From Sphaerisporangium viridialbum (GTDB lineage: Bacteria; Actinomycetota; Actinomycetes; Streptosporangiales; Streptosporangiaceae): 64,000 nt of DNA. The position numbers were made by a program, and so were the translations under genes. Numbering within the stretch: the stretch's first letter is position 1; each line of letters starts with the position of its first letter. Under the pieces are notes generated by a model, which was given only the letters and a program-made list of their open reading frames with translations, searched no databases and was not told the origin of the DNA. Positions 8,385 to 17,026 of the stretch are shown one piece after another. The stretch is from positions 3,100,001 to 3,164,000 of the forward strand of contig NZ_CP187232.1 of the NCBI RefSeq assembly GCF_049674955.1, written 5' to 3'.

Positions 8385-9409
8385 TGCGCATGCCGTTCGA
8401 GGCCCGGATGGACGGGCTGCCGGACCGGGTGACGATCTACGAGGTCGGGCCCAGGGACGGCCTGCAGAACGAGTCGGCGATCGTCCCCGTCGAGGTCAAG
8501 GCGCGGTTCATCGCGCGGCTGGCCGAGGCGGGGCTGACCACCATCGAGGCGACCAGCTTCGTCCACCCGAAATGGGTGCCCCAGCTCGCGGACGCCGAGG
8601 AACTGCTGAGCCGCATGGAACGGGCGCCCGGGGTCCGCTACCCCGTGCTGGTCCCCAACGAGCGGGGCCTGGACCGGGCGCTCGACCTGGGCGTCACCGA
8701 TATCGCGATCTTCGGCAGCGCCACCGAGACCTTCGCCAGGCGGAACCTGAACCGGAGCCTGGACGGCTCGATCGAGATGTTCACCCCGGTCGTCGGGCGG
8801 GCCCGCGAGAACGGGCTGGACGTCCGGGCGTACCTGTCGATGTGCTTCGGCGACCCCTGGGAGGGCCCGGTGCCGATCGCCCAGGTCGTCAGGCAGGGCA
8901 AACGGCTGCTCGACCTCGGCTGCTCGCGGTTGTCCCTCGGCGACACCATCGGCGTCGGCACGCCCGGTCACGTCACCGCCCTGCTGGACGCCTTCGCGCG
9001 GGCCGGCGTGGGGCCCGAGCGGCTCGCCGTGCACTTCCACGACACCTACGGCCAGGCACTTGCCAACACCCTCAGCGCCCTGCGGGCCGGGGTGACGGTC
9101 GTGGACGCCTCGACCGGAGGGATCGGCGGCTGCCCGTACGCCAAGAGCGCCACGGGCAACCTCGCCACCGAGGACCTGGTCTGGATGCTCTCCGGGCTCG
9201 GCGTCGAGACGGGCGTCGACCTCGGATCCCTGGTCGCGACCAGCGTCTGGCTGGCGGGGGAGCTGGGCCGTCCGAGCCCCTCCCGCGTCGTCCAGGCCCT
9301 GGCCAAGGAGGACCCGGCCGAAGAAGCACCGGCCGGCGAACGCCCGGCGGGCCGATCCCCGTCGGGCGAAGCCCAGGCCGACGAAGCCCCGGCCCGAGTA
9401 GAGGAGTGA
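8384..9409 (+). CDS. Hydroxymethylglutaryl-CoA lyase
   Basis: About 341 residues. It cleaves HMG-CoA to acetyl-CoA and acetoacetate, the last step of leucine degradation. Family marks: VGPRDGLQNE near the start, VPNERGLDRALDLG, SLGDTIGVGTPGHV, the metal ligands in AVHFHDTYGQALANT, and the active-site signature GGIGGCPYAKSATGNLATED with its catalytic Cys. The last 35 residues or so are a Pro/Ala/Glu-rich tail (PAEEAPAGERPAGR and so on) beyond the usual length. The start is ATG 8384, with GGAGG 6 nt upstream; ATG 8381 overlaps the alpha stop and is an alternative. Its tail runs into the ribosome site of the acyl-CoA dehydrogenase gene. Confidence 0.92.
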   Translation: MRMPFEARMDGLPDRVTIYEVGPRDGLQNESAIVPVEVKARFIARLAEAGLTTIEATSFVHPKWVPQLADAEELLSRMERAPGVRYPVLVPNERGLDRALDLGVTDIAIFGSATETFARRNLNRSLDGSIEMFTPVVGRARENGLDVRAYLSMCFGDPWEGPVPIAQVVRQGKRLLDLGCSRLSLGDTIGVGTPGHVTALLDAFARAGVGPERLAVHFHDTYGQALANTLSALRAGVTVVDASTGGIGGCPYAKSATGNLATEDLVWMLSGLGVETGVDLGSLVATSVWLAGELGRPSPSRVVQALAKEDPAEEAPAGERPAGRSPSGEAQADEAPARVEE

Positions 9410-9414
9410 AGAGC

Positions 9415-10587
9415 ATGCACCGGCTCAACGACGAGTACGAGGCGCTGCGCAAGACCGTCGAGGAATTCTCCAGGGACGTGGTCGCGCCGGTGATCGGCGA
9501 CTACTACGAGCGCTGCGCGTTCCCGTACGACATCGTCTCTCAGATGGGGCGTATGGGACTGTTCGGGCTGCCGATCCCCGAGGAGTACGGCGGCATGGGC
9601 GGCGACTACTTCGCCCTGTGCCTGGCGCTGGAGGAGCTCGCCCGCGTGGACTCCTCGGTGGCCATCACCCTGGAGGCCGCGGTCTCCCTCGGCGCCATGC
9701 CGGTCTACCGGTTCGGCACCGCCGAGCAGAAGGCCGAATGGCTTCCCCGGCTGACCTCCGGCGAGACGCTCGGCGCCTTCGGGCTGACCGAGCCGGGCGG
9801 CGGCTCCGACGTGCCGGGCGGCATGCGGACCACGGCCGTGCTGGACGGGGACGAGTGGGTGATCAACGGATCCAAGGCGTTCATCACCAACTCGGGCACC
9901 GACATCACCGGCTTCGTCGCCGTCGCCGCCATCACCGGTCAGCGCGAGCGGACCGAGGGCGCGGGGCGGGTCTCCCCGGAGATCACGACGATCCTGGTCC
10001 CGTCGGGCACGCCCGGGTTCACGGTCTCCAAGAAGTACTCCAAGGTCGGCTGGTCGGCCTCGGACACGCGGGAGCTGTCGTTCACCGACTGCCGGGTGCC
10101 CGCCGCCAACCTGCTCGGCGAGCGGGGCAGGGGGTACGCGCAGTTCCTCCAGACCCTCGACGAGGGCCGCATCGCCTTCGCGGCGCTGTCGGCGGGCCTC
10201 GCGCAGGGCTGCGTCGACGAGAGCCTGCGGTACGTCCAGGAGCGGCAGGCGTTCGGGCTGCCGATCGGGCGCTACCAGGCGATCCAGTTCAAGGTCGCCG
10301 ACATGGAGGTGCGGGCCCACACGGCGCGCCTGGCCTACTACCACGCGGCCGAGAAGATGCTCGCCGGCGAGCCGTTCAAGAAGGAGGCGGCCATCGCGAA
10401 GCTGGTGAGCTCCAACGCGGCGATGGACAATGCCCGCGACGCCACCCAGATCTTCGGCGGCTACGGCTTCATGAACGAGTACCCGGTCGGGCGCTTCTAC
10501 CGCGACGCCAAGATCCTGGAGATCGGCGAGGGCACCAGCGAGGTCCAGCGCATGCTGATCGCCCGCCAGCTCGGCATGCCCGCCTAG
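9415..10587 (+). CDS. Acyl-CoA dehydrogenase
   Basis: A 390-residue FAD flavoenzyme that introduces the alpha-beta double bond in an acyl-CoA and passes electrons to electron-transfer flavoprotein. Typical stretches: FGLTEPGGGSDVPGG (FAD/substrate), YVQERQAFGLPIGRYQAIQF, ATQIFGGYGFMNEYPVGRFYRDAK and IGEGTSEVQRMLIARQLG. Context (methylcrotonyl carboxylase and HMG-CoA lyase) suggests isovaleryl-CoA dehydrogenase. However, the motif keeps Glu in GEGTSE, the base position of short- and medium-chain enzymes, where isovaleryl enzymes usually have Ala or Gly. The substrate is therefore uncertain. ATG 9415 has GAGGAG 8 nt upstream; GTG 9406 overlaps the previous stop. Last gene of the operon. Confidence 0.9.
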   Translation: MHRLNDEYEALRKTVEEFSRDVVAPVIGDYYERCAFPYDIVSQMGRMGLFGLPIPEEYGGMGGDYFALCLALEELARVDSSVAITLEAAVSLGAMPVYRFGTAEQKAEWLPRLTSGETLGAFGLTEPGGGSDVPGGMRTTAVLDGDEWVINGSKAFITNSGTDITGFVAVAAITGQRERTEGAGRVSPEITTILVPSGTPGFTVSKKYSKVGWSASDTRELSFTDCRVPAANLLGERGRGYAQFLQTLDEGRIAFAALSAGLAQGCVDESLRYVQERQAFGLPIGRYQAIQFKVADMEVRAHTARLAYYHAAEKMLAGEPFKKEAAIAKLVSSNAAMDNARDATQIFGGYGFMNEYPVGRFYRDAKILEIGEGTSEVQRMLIARQLGMPA

Positions 10588-11147
10588 CCTAGGACTCTGC
10601 TGAATAAGATTGCGGACTGCGGTGATCGTGCGGGTGACACCGTGAGCGTGCCGGCGGTGAACAAACGGTGCCGGGTTCGACCGGCACGCCGGTGTCGGCC
10701 GGGCGATCGCAGGACTTCCCCGCGTTCTCGGAGACCATGCGACTGCTCCTGGCAGAGGCGGCGGGCGGATGGAACGCGTCTCTGCTGCCCGGGTACCCCG
10801 CCTTCAAGCCTTGGGGCAGCGTCACTGATTCGACGGACACGACCGCATGTACGACGCTCACTCGTGCAATGAAGAAGGGCCCCCGACCCTTGTCGGGGGC
10901 CCTTCGCTGTTTTCCGACGGTCTGCAAGACAGCCGGACCCAGATATATCGATCATCGGGAACAGGCGCCTGTGCCCGAAATGAGAGACTACTGAGGGGCT
11001 CCAGGTCTAACGAGAGTCCGTGCTTCGTTCACTGCCGGAGCCAGCGCAGCCCAGGAGGTTCCGGAAATTTGCTCCGATGTCATGAGCTTTCCGATCTTAT
11101 CGCGACGTGGCAACATACTGAGTCGACCATGGCGCTAGGGGTGGTTC
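10588..11147. other. Gene-poor spacer at the left edge of the island
   Basis: No gene can be supported here. Short frames exist on both strands but none has family resemblance or a ribosome site. Codon character changes from very GC-rich before 10588 to mixed after it. The stretch holds one strong hairpin (10874-10905) and a smaller inverted repeat GTGCCGG / CCGGCAC (10668-10687). The bases just after the dehydrogenase stop (CTGCTGAATAAG) hint at a transposon end, but no partner repeat was found. Confidence 0.5.
10874..10905 (+). terminator. Strong intrinsic terminator
   Basis: A perfect 14-bp stem (5' arm GAAGGGCCCCCGAC) with a CCTT loop, followed by GCTGTTTT. It is the strongest terminator-like hairpin of the window. 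It sits about 290 nt past the dehydrogenase operon, so an unrecognised transcript may end here. Confidence 0.75.
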
Positions 11148-14100
11148 GTGGTGAATCGGCAGGCCCTTCTGATCGGTGTCCCAAGGTACGACGATGGTGA
11201 ATTCAGCGAGATCGGGGACGTCGTTCGATCCGATGTCCGACTTATGCACGATACGCTGGAACAGTCCGGTTATGAATCGGTCATATCGTTAGGCGTAGAC
11301 GAATATGGCCAGGAGCCCACGGGGAGCCGGATAAAGGCCCACATCAAGCGTGCGTGCGCGGATGCTCCTGCAGGCAGCGTCCTCCTCCTGTATTTTTCCG
11401 GGCACGGCATCACGATTGATGGCCGGGACTATCTGGTGCCGAGCGATGCGTACCGCGACCCAGGAGCATCGACACCGGACCCCGACAGCCTCGTGCCGCT
11501 GGTACCTCCGAACGTCGAACACTGCCAGGCCCGGCTGGTCGTGTACTTCGTCGACGCCTGCCGGGACGATCCGGCCGAGGCCCTGGGGCCCGCCGCGCGA
11601 GGCAAGTTGCTTCCCTCCCTCCCCGGGGGCGACTTCGTCGTCGTGACCGGCTGCCGAGCGGGCCAGCGCTGCCTCTACACAGAGTCAGGCAGCTTCTTCA
11701 CCCAGGCCCTGGCCCAGGCGCTCGACCGTCGTAATCCCGCTCGTACGCTTGAACAGGTCCTCGTCGACGTCGAGCAGCAGATGCAGCGCAAGGCTTCCAG
11801 AACCGAGGGCCTGCAGCAGGAACCCGAAGCGCACTACACCGGAACGACACTGCCGGCCGCTACGACCGTGGTGTGCGACGGAGACCAGCTGACCGAGGCC
11901 TGGCGCCGTGCCGTCGAGACCACGAAGCTCTGGGAACACTTCGACGCCGACCCCGTGCGCGCCCGTCTCATCCGCGAGAAGGTCAAGGCGGTGGTCGAGG
12001 AGTGCGCACGCGACTGCGGCGCCGTCCATGAGGTGCTGAGGAGAAACACCGGTGTCGATGACCCCTGGTTCGACCAGAACTATCCGGTCCGGGTCCTGGA
12101 ACAGGTGTCCCTACTCCTCGGCGCTGCCACGGAACTGGAACCGCCCGAGGCGGCGGCGCTGATCGCCGCTCCTTTCCTGAGGGAGAGCGTGCTGGCCGAA
12201 GGGGTACGGCTGGCGGCGGGTATCAATCCGGCGAACTTCACCCGCACGTACGAGACCGGCGCACGCAGCGACCTCGAGACCACGCACGAGATGTATCAGC
12301 ACATCGTCCGGAGAGCGGAAGGGCTGGAAAAGCGCGGCCAGGGAGAAGCCCGGAATACCCTCGCGATGTGGCTGGTCCATCAGTGGCTGGCCGCCAGGCT
12401 GACGGTCTGGCGGAGCGCGGCGGCCGACCGGGCCTACGAGCGGGGCGCCCGCCTGCTCGACGGCAGCACCCTTCCGGCTGCTCAGGGCGAGCTGCCCAAG
12501 CTGGTAGGGGCGCTGGTACGCGCGGTCGGCGCGGACCCGGTCGACCAGCAGCTCGTGGAGCACCTCCAGCGTGTCTACATGGATGATCGATGGCGGGGCC
12601 TGGCCGCGGTGCTCTGGGTGGCCGGGATCCTCGCCGCCGACCCGCGGCGCATGCCGCCGGTCATCGCGGATCACGTCGGCACCCGGCTCGAACTGCCCTT
12701 GACGGCCGTCACCGCCGCGGCGGACCGCACGGAGTGGCACCGCAAGGCGGGAGATCTCGATCTTCGCATGATCTGTGATCATCCGGCCATGCACCTCGCC
12801 CTGGAGGATGTCGCCCGTCGGGCCGGTCTCGCCCTCGCGACTCTCCGTGATCTCCCGATGGCGAGCGCGCTCCGCAACGGTCTGCCCGAACGTGTCACCA
12901 CGGGGGAACTCCGCCCCGAGCAGCGGAAGGACGACACCCCGGCTTACCAGACACCGGTGGAGCGGTTCCGGCTGGCGGAGGACAAGGTACGGGAGCTGCT
13001 GATGGGCCGTCAGCTCTACGACGACCCGGCTCTCGCGATCCGGGAGCTGTACCAGAACGCTCTCGACGCGTGCCGCTACCGGCACACCCGGATGAAGGCT
13101 CTCCGGCGTAAGGGGAAATCGCCCGGCGCGTGGCAGGGGAAGATCTCCTTCCGGCAGGGCGCCGACGAGAACGGCCGCGAGTACATCGAGTGCGAGGACA
13201 ACGGGATCGGCATGGATCCTGGCACCCTCCAGCATGTTTTCGCCAACGCCGGCGAGCGGTTCGTGTACCGGCATGACTACCGCGCCGAGCAAGCCGAGTG
13301 GCAGGACTTGGACCCGCCCCTGCGTCTGGTGTCCAACAGCCAGTTCGGGGTCGGCGTGTTCAGCTACTTCATGCTCGCGGACGAGATCACCGTGGTGACC
13401 AGGCCGGTCGGACGGAACGGCATCGTCTCGCCGGATGCGTACAGGGTGGACATCGCCAGCAGCGGCAGCCTGTTCCAGATAACCTCGTCCGACGGGATGA
13501 CCCGCGGCGGAACTCTGGTCCGGATGTACCTCACCGGCGACGAGGACGTCTCCGTCCTGCACACCCTAAGCTCGCTCCTGTTGATCGCGGAGTGTCGCGT
13601 CGAGGTGGTCGAACGAAACGCCGCCCCTGAGGTCTGGCAAGCAGATGAACTCCACTACAAGGAACAGGACGTCCAGTCGCTGAAGTGCGGTGAGAATCTG
13701 TGGTGGGTGTCGGTCATGGGCGCTCTGGCAGCCGACGGCATCCGCACCAACCAGGGAATCTTCGGCCTCGTTGTCAATCTCCGGGACATCCACCGCCCTA
13801 CGTTCACCGTGGATCGAAAGATCCTCCGGGAATGGGACCGCAAGTGGGTGGACGAGGAAATTGCCCGGTCAGTGGCCGCCCTGATGTCGTGGCCGGGACT
13901 GACCCTCATCTGGCTGTGGGAACTGACCGAGAATGAGCCTCGAATCGCTCAACTCGTTTTCGACCACCTGGTGAGCACAGGCCGGTCCATCCCGTTGGGA
14001 GATGTCCGGGAACCCGATCCGCAGATCCCCATCGGCACCCTGGGATGCTTACCAGAGGACCAGCAGTTCCTGCACAACCCACCAAGGATGTTGCCCTACA

Positions 14101-15920
14101 AATGCATCGATATGTGGCGCGCCGGCCAGTGGGCGCGTCTGGTGGGCTCCCGGTCCACAAGGGGATACCCCCTTGCGCTGCATACCTGCGCCGAGGGGTC
14201 TCCTATCGTCAGTCCGGCTGACAGGAGCCTGCTGGAGAGCTTCCAGAGCTTCAAAAGCAACACAATCATCGACCTCGACACCATCGTGGGAGCGGTCAGT
14301 GACCGCGACGATACAGTGGCGGTCCGGCTCAAGCGGCTGCGACGGTACGCGATAATCGGGCTTCATCTGTCCGCCATGCGAGATGTGCCCCGGCTCACCA
14401 GTCCGTTGACAGACAGATGGATGCTCCATGCGGTCTCGATCTTGTCTGGTCCGAGGAGGAGACCGCAACTGGATGCGGCACACTCACTGGTCCTTGCATC
14501 GATCGCCTCAGAGTGCACGCTTGGCGATGTGCTCAAACGCGTGGCCGACCTTGCGCCTCCCGACCGTGTACCACCAGACATCGATCTCGGACCGCTCAAC
14601 GGCTACATGTGCAGTGACGCAGACGCGAAGCTCCTGTCACGGGACAACGACGGACTAGCACCATGGATCTCTGGAAAGCTGACGCCCGCGCAGGTGGCCA
14701 CGAAATGCACCGCCCTTGGCCGGTCACTCGAGCAGATTCTGTCTATGTGCGATCAATTGGCTCCGCTGGGGGTCACCGTGGTCCGGCGGGACAAATATCC
14801 CACAAATCTGGACGCGCTGGAGTGCCAGGCGCTCAAGCATGTCGAAACCGTCGGCCAGTATTTAACACCCCTCGAACTCGTCATGCTCGCAGCGCAAACC
14901 GACACCAGCGTCCATGATGTCCACGCGAAATTGACCCGGCTCGACACCATCGGTCTGATCACGCTGCCTGACATCTCGGCTCTGCCCGATCTGACGCCCA
15001 GCCACACGGAACTGGAGATCATCGACAGATATCTCACCACCACCTATGACATCGACATGCTGACCAGCCAGAGCGCCATATCCCGAATGGTTGGACTCAT
15101 AACCGGCTGGCACACACGCGGAAACCGAGATGCCATATGTGCAGAGACCTTGGTGCCGTTCACGGCGCCCCGAGAACCGCTCACCGTAATGGACTTGCTG
15201 AACCTCTCGGCCAGCTTCGCATGTTCATTGGGCGAGGCCCGGGAACGGGTGCTTCAGGTCTACTCAGATGCCCAACTACCAACACTGTCGGCTGAGGAAG
15301 CGGCCCTGACGCCAACGCTGACGATCGCCACCACGCTGCTCGACTCTCGGGTGCCTGGTAACTTCATCTGGCACCTCGGTCCTGGAGATATAGTCAGCGG
15401 CGCTCTCCAGGCGGGCCAGTCGCTGGGCGCGTTCCTCAACACGCTCGCCCCGTATCGGCTCTTGGGAGCGCCCGTACCCGAACTGAGCGAGGCGACGCGG
15501 CGGGGCCTGCACGACGTCATCCCCGAGGAATGCGACGCTGACATGCTACGCGGCAAGGACGACTTCTCTAAATCACACGTCTCCACCATCACGCCACTCT
15601 TCTTGGTACAGGTGGCGGGACAATATGGGTGGACCGTGGCGGCGACGCATGAGCGGATGGCCAAGTTCGTGCCGCTCGGGCTGACGTTGGAGTATCCCGT
15701 TGACGCTTGCCTGGACGAGATCGTGTACTGGCAGGATCTTCTCGTGGTCACTGAGTATCTCGACGGCCAGGAGCCCGTCGTCCAGGCCACCGTCAGTGAG
15801 GCGCACATCGCCTGGGCGGCCGAGGAGTTCGACGAGACACCCGAGCGAGTACGTGAGCGGCTGCGCCGCTACGCGCCGCTGTTCGGATTCCACGTGGCCG
15901 AGGACCCCACCAGTGTCTGA
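11148..15920 (+). CDS. Caspase-like protease / Hsp90-type ATPase / tandem winged-helix conflict protein
   Basis: 1590 residues. Residues 1-230 are a C14 caspase-like peptidase: LLIGVPRY at the start, catalytic His86 in YFSGHG, Cys138 in YFVDACRD. Residues 240-600 are mostly helical. Residues 605-920 are an Hsp90-type (GHKL) ATPase with all nucleotide motifs: Glu633, Asn637 and Asp640 in RELYQNALDA, EDNGIGM (683-689), QFGVGVFSYF (732-741) and GGT (787-789). From about 1105 to the end are roughly seven degenerate modules of 40-70 residues, each starting near LTPxxL and resembling winged helices. Known logic for such proteins: the NTPase senses a threat and unleashes the protease. The start is GTG 11148 or 11151, after AGGGGTGG. 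Leu48 and Leu1239 use rare TTA codons. The next gene overlaps its end by 8 nt. Confidence 0.88.
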   Translation: MVNRQALLIGVPRYDDGEFSEIGDVVRSDVRLMHDTLEQSGYESVISLGVDEYGQEPTGSRIKAHIKRACADAPAGSVLLLYFSGHGITIDGRDYLVPSDAYRDPGASTPDPDSLVPLVPPNVEHCQARLVVYFVDACRDDPAEALGPAARGKLLPSLPGGDFVVVTGCRAGQRCLYTESGSFFTQALAQALDRRNPARTLEQVLVDVEQQMQRKASRTEGLQQEPEAHYTGTTLPAATTVVCDGDQLTEAWRRAVETTKLWEHFDADPVRARLIREKVKAVVEECARDCGAVHEVLRRNTGVDDPWFDQNYPVRVLEQVSLLLGAATELEPPEAAALIAAPFLRESVLAEGVRLAAGINPANFTRTYETGARSDLETTHEMYQHIVRRAEGLEKRGQGEARNTLAMWLVHQWLAARLTVWRSAAADRAYERGARLLDGSTLPAAQGELPKLVGALVRAVGADPVDQQLVEHLQRVYMDDRWRGLAAVLWVAGILAADPRRMPPVIADHVGTRLELPLTAVTAAADRTEWHRKAGDLDLRMICDHPAMHLALEDVARRAGLALATLRDLPMASALRNGLPERVTTGELRPEQRKDDTPAYQTPVERFRLAEDKVRELLMGRQLYDDPALAIRELYQNALDACRYRHTRMKALRRKGKSPGAWQGKISFRQGADENGREYIECEDNGIGMDPGTLQHVFANAGERFVYRHDYRAEQAEWQDLDPPLRLVSNSQFGVGVFSYFMLADEITVVTRPVGRNGIVSPDAYRVDIASSGSLFQITSSDGMTRGGTLVRMYLTGDEDVSVLHTLSSLLLIAECRVEVVERNAAPEVWQADELHYKEQDVQSLKCGENLWWVSVMGALAADGIRTNQGIFGLVVNLRDIHRPTFTVDRKILREWDRKWVDEEIARSVAALMSWPGLTLIWLWELTENEPRIAQLVFDHLVSTGRSIPLGDVREPDPQIPIGTLGCLPEDQQFLHNPPRMLPYKCIDMWRAGQWARLVGSRSTRGYPLALHTCAEGSPIVSPADRSLLESFQSFKSNTIIDLDTIVGAVSDRDDTVAVRLKRLRRYAIIGLHLSAMRDVPRLTSPLTDRWMLHAVSILSGPRRRPQLDAAHSLVLASIASECTLGDVLKRVADLAPPDRVPPDIDLGPLNGYMCSDADAKLLSRDNDGLAPWISGKLTPAQVATKCTALGRSLEQILSMCDQLAPLGVTVVRRDKYPTNLDALECQALKHVETVGQYLTPLELVMLAAQTDTSVHDVHAKLTRLDTIGLITLPDISALPDLTPSHTELEIIDRYLTTTYDIDMLTSQSAISRMVGLITGWHTRGNRDAICAETLVPFTAPREPLTVMDLLNLSASFACSLGEARERVLQVYSDAQLPTLSAEEAALTPTLTIATTLLDSRVPGNFIWHLGPGDIVSGALQAGQSLGAFLNTLAPYRLLGAPVPELSEATRRGLHDVIPEECDADMLRGKDDFSKSHVSTITPLFLVQVAGQYGWTVAATHERMAKFVPLGLTLEYPVDACLDEIVYWQDLLVVTEYLDGQEPVVQATVSEAHIAWAAEEFDETPERVRERLRRYAPLFGFHVAEDPTSV

Positions 15921-16338
15921 GGGGCCCGAAGAGAGCACGGTGACTCCCGCACACGACCCGGACGTCGGGCGGACCAGGATCGAGCGCCATCGTCAGGTCA
16001 AGTACCGATTGATCGACCACGGTCTGCGCCGGGAGGGGTTCACCGTGAGTCCGGCCGACGACGGTCGCCGGATCGACGTGGTGGGCTTGTGTCCGGGCTG
16101 CGGCGGGCACATCTCGTTCTCCTGGGAGTACGGGCTTCCGGGGTACAAGGGAATCTTCAGCCGCCGGGGAGAGCGCGCCGAAACGGAACGCACCCCCGAC
16201 AAGAGCGCCGGGAACGGTACCAGCGGGCCGGTTCTAGCCCGCACCGTCTGCTGTGACTGCGGTCATGTGCACGCCGAACGGCCCGCCGATTCGTGGGACC
16301 AGGGTTGCGGAGCGTACTGGCAGGTCCGGCTGCCATGA
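15913..16338 (+). CDS. Small putative zinc-ribbon protein, partner of the caspase-Hsp90 gene
   Basis: About 141 residues; not assignable to a named family by eye. Two cysteine knuckles, CPGCGGH and CCDCGHVH, are separated by about 55 residues, the usual arrangement of a zinc ribbon. A further GCG and the ending YWQVRLP look conserved-domain-like. GTG 15913 overlaps the end of the caspase-Hsp90 gene by 8 nt; GTG 15940 is an alternative. Its stop overlaps ATG 16335. The tight coupling suggests it is made in step with the big protein and binds it, or a nucleic acid. That role is inference. Confidence 0.7.
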   Translation: MSEGPEESTVTPAHDPDVGRTRIERHRQVKYRLIDHGLRREGFTVSPADDGRRIDVVGLCPGCGGHISFSWEYGLPGYKGIFSRRGERAETERTPDKSAGNGTSGPVLARTVCCDCGHVHAERPADSWDQGCGAYWQVRLP

Positions 16339-16424
16339 GAGCCGACCGGTGGAGGGACTGCCGTGCCCGCGGGCTGGCTGAGGCGCGTGCCGTGACCCCG
16401 GACAAGCACAGGCGGGTGTCGTGA
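16335..16424 (+). CDS. 29-residue coupling ORF between the zinc-ribbon and membrane genes
   Basis: ATG 16335 overlaps the TGA of the previous gene (ATGA). The ORF ends in TGA 16422-16424, overlapping GTG 16421 of the next gene (GTGA). Its start resembles the start of the next protein (ADRWR against TDRWR, from a shared GACCGGTGGAGG). It may be a translational relay, or a leftover of a local duplication. Confidence 0.35.
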   Translation: MRADRWRDCRARGLAEARAVTPDKHRRVS

Positions 16425-17026
16425 GTACGGACCGGTGGAGGTGGGCGCAGCGGGCCGACCGGTTGCGGTTCGAGCAACTGGAGGTGGCGCGTAGGCAGGC
16501 CGAGAGCTGGCGTACCGGCCTTGCGGGATTGACGACCCTGCTCGGCGCCGTGTTGATCGTCAAGGGCAGGGACAACGTCTCCGACCTGGCCACCCCGTAC
16601 CGCTGGGTGGTCGTGGTGCTGCTCGGCGCCGCGCTCGCCGGGCTGGTGAGCGCGACCCTGACAGCGCTGCGGGCGGCCTCGGGAGCTCCCTCCGAGGACC
16701 GGCTGCTGACGGGTGAGGACCTTCAGCAGTGGACCCGGGAGGAGGTGTCGAGGGTCCAGGCGGCCATCGGGCGAGCGCGTGCGTTCACGCTGGCGGGAGT
16801 GACCCTGGTCGCCGTGGCCGTGGGCTTCTCGTGGTTGAGTCCCGTCGCCGCCTCGGACGACCTGCTGGTCGTGGTCGAGTCGGGCTCCGGCCGGTTCTGC
16901 GGTGCCCTTGTCGACACCGACCAGGGGAGGCTGATCATCAAGACCGCAGACCCTGGTGCCCGCCACCAGTTGATCCCCTTGACGACGATCAAACGGATAA
17001 AACCCGCCAAATCCTGTAAACCATAG
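16421..17026 (+). CDS. Small membrane protein of the caspase-Hsp90 operon
   Basis: 201 residues, family not recognised. A basic amphipathic N-terminus (DRWRWAQRADRLRFEQLEVARRQ, about 23 residues) precedes a first membrane segment at about 33-48. A second lies at about 62-85 (VVVVLLGAALAGLVSATL), then a charged helical linker, a third hydrophobic stretch at about 120-140 (FTLAGVTLVAVAVGFSWL), and a C-terminal domain of about 55 residues of predicted beta strands (LVVVESGSGRFCGALV). Such small membrane proteins commonly accompany predicted conflict NTPases, and may anchor the complex or disrupt the membrane on activation; the exact job is inference. GTG 16421 is coupled to the preceding short ORF. 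Confidence 0.7.
   Translation: MSTDRWRWAQRADRLRFEQLEVARRQAESWRTGLAGLTTLLGAVLIVKGRDNVSDLATPYRWVVVVLLGAALAGLVSATLTALRAASGAPSEDRLLTGEDLQQWTREEVSRVQAAIGRARAFTLAGVTLVAVAVGFSWLSPVAASDDLLVVVESGSGRFCGALVDTDQGRLIIKTADPGARHQLIPLTTIKRIKPAKSCKP

Noticed and set aside
10590..10640. Possible transposon end (CTGCTGAATAAG) after the dehydrogenase stop
   Set aside because: No matching inverted copy or transposase was found within the window.
10668..10687. GGTTCGA flanked by inverted repeats, resembling a tRNA T-arm
   Set aside because: The loop has the wrong size and no matching acceptor, D or anticodon arms occur around it.
10668..10994. Short open frames on both strands in the left spacer
   Set aside because: No ribosome site or family resemblance, and one crosses the strong terminator hairpin.
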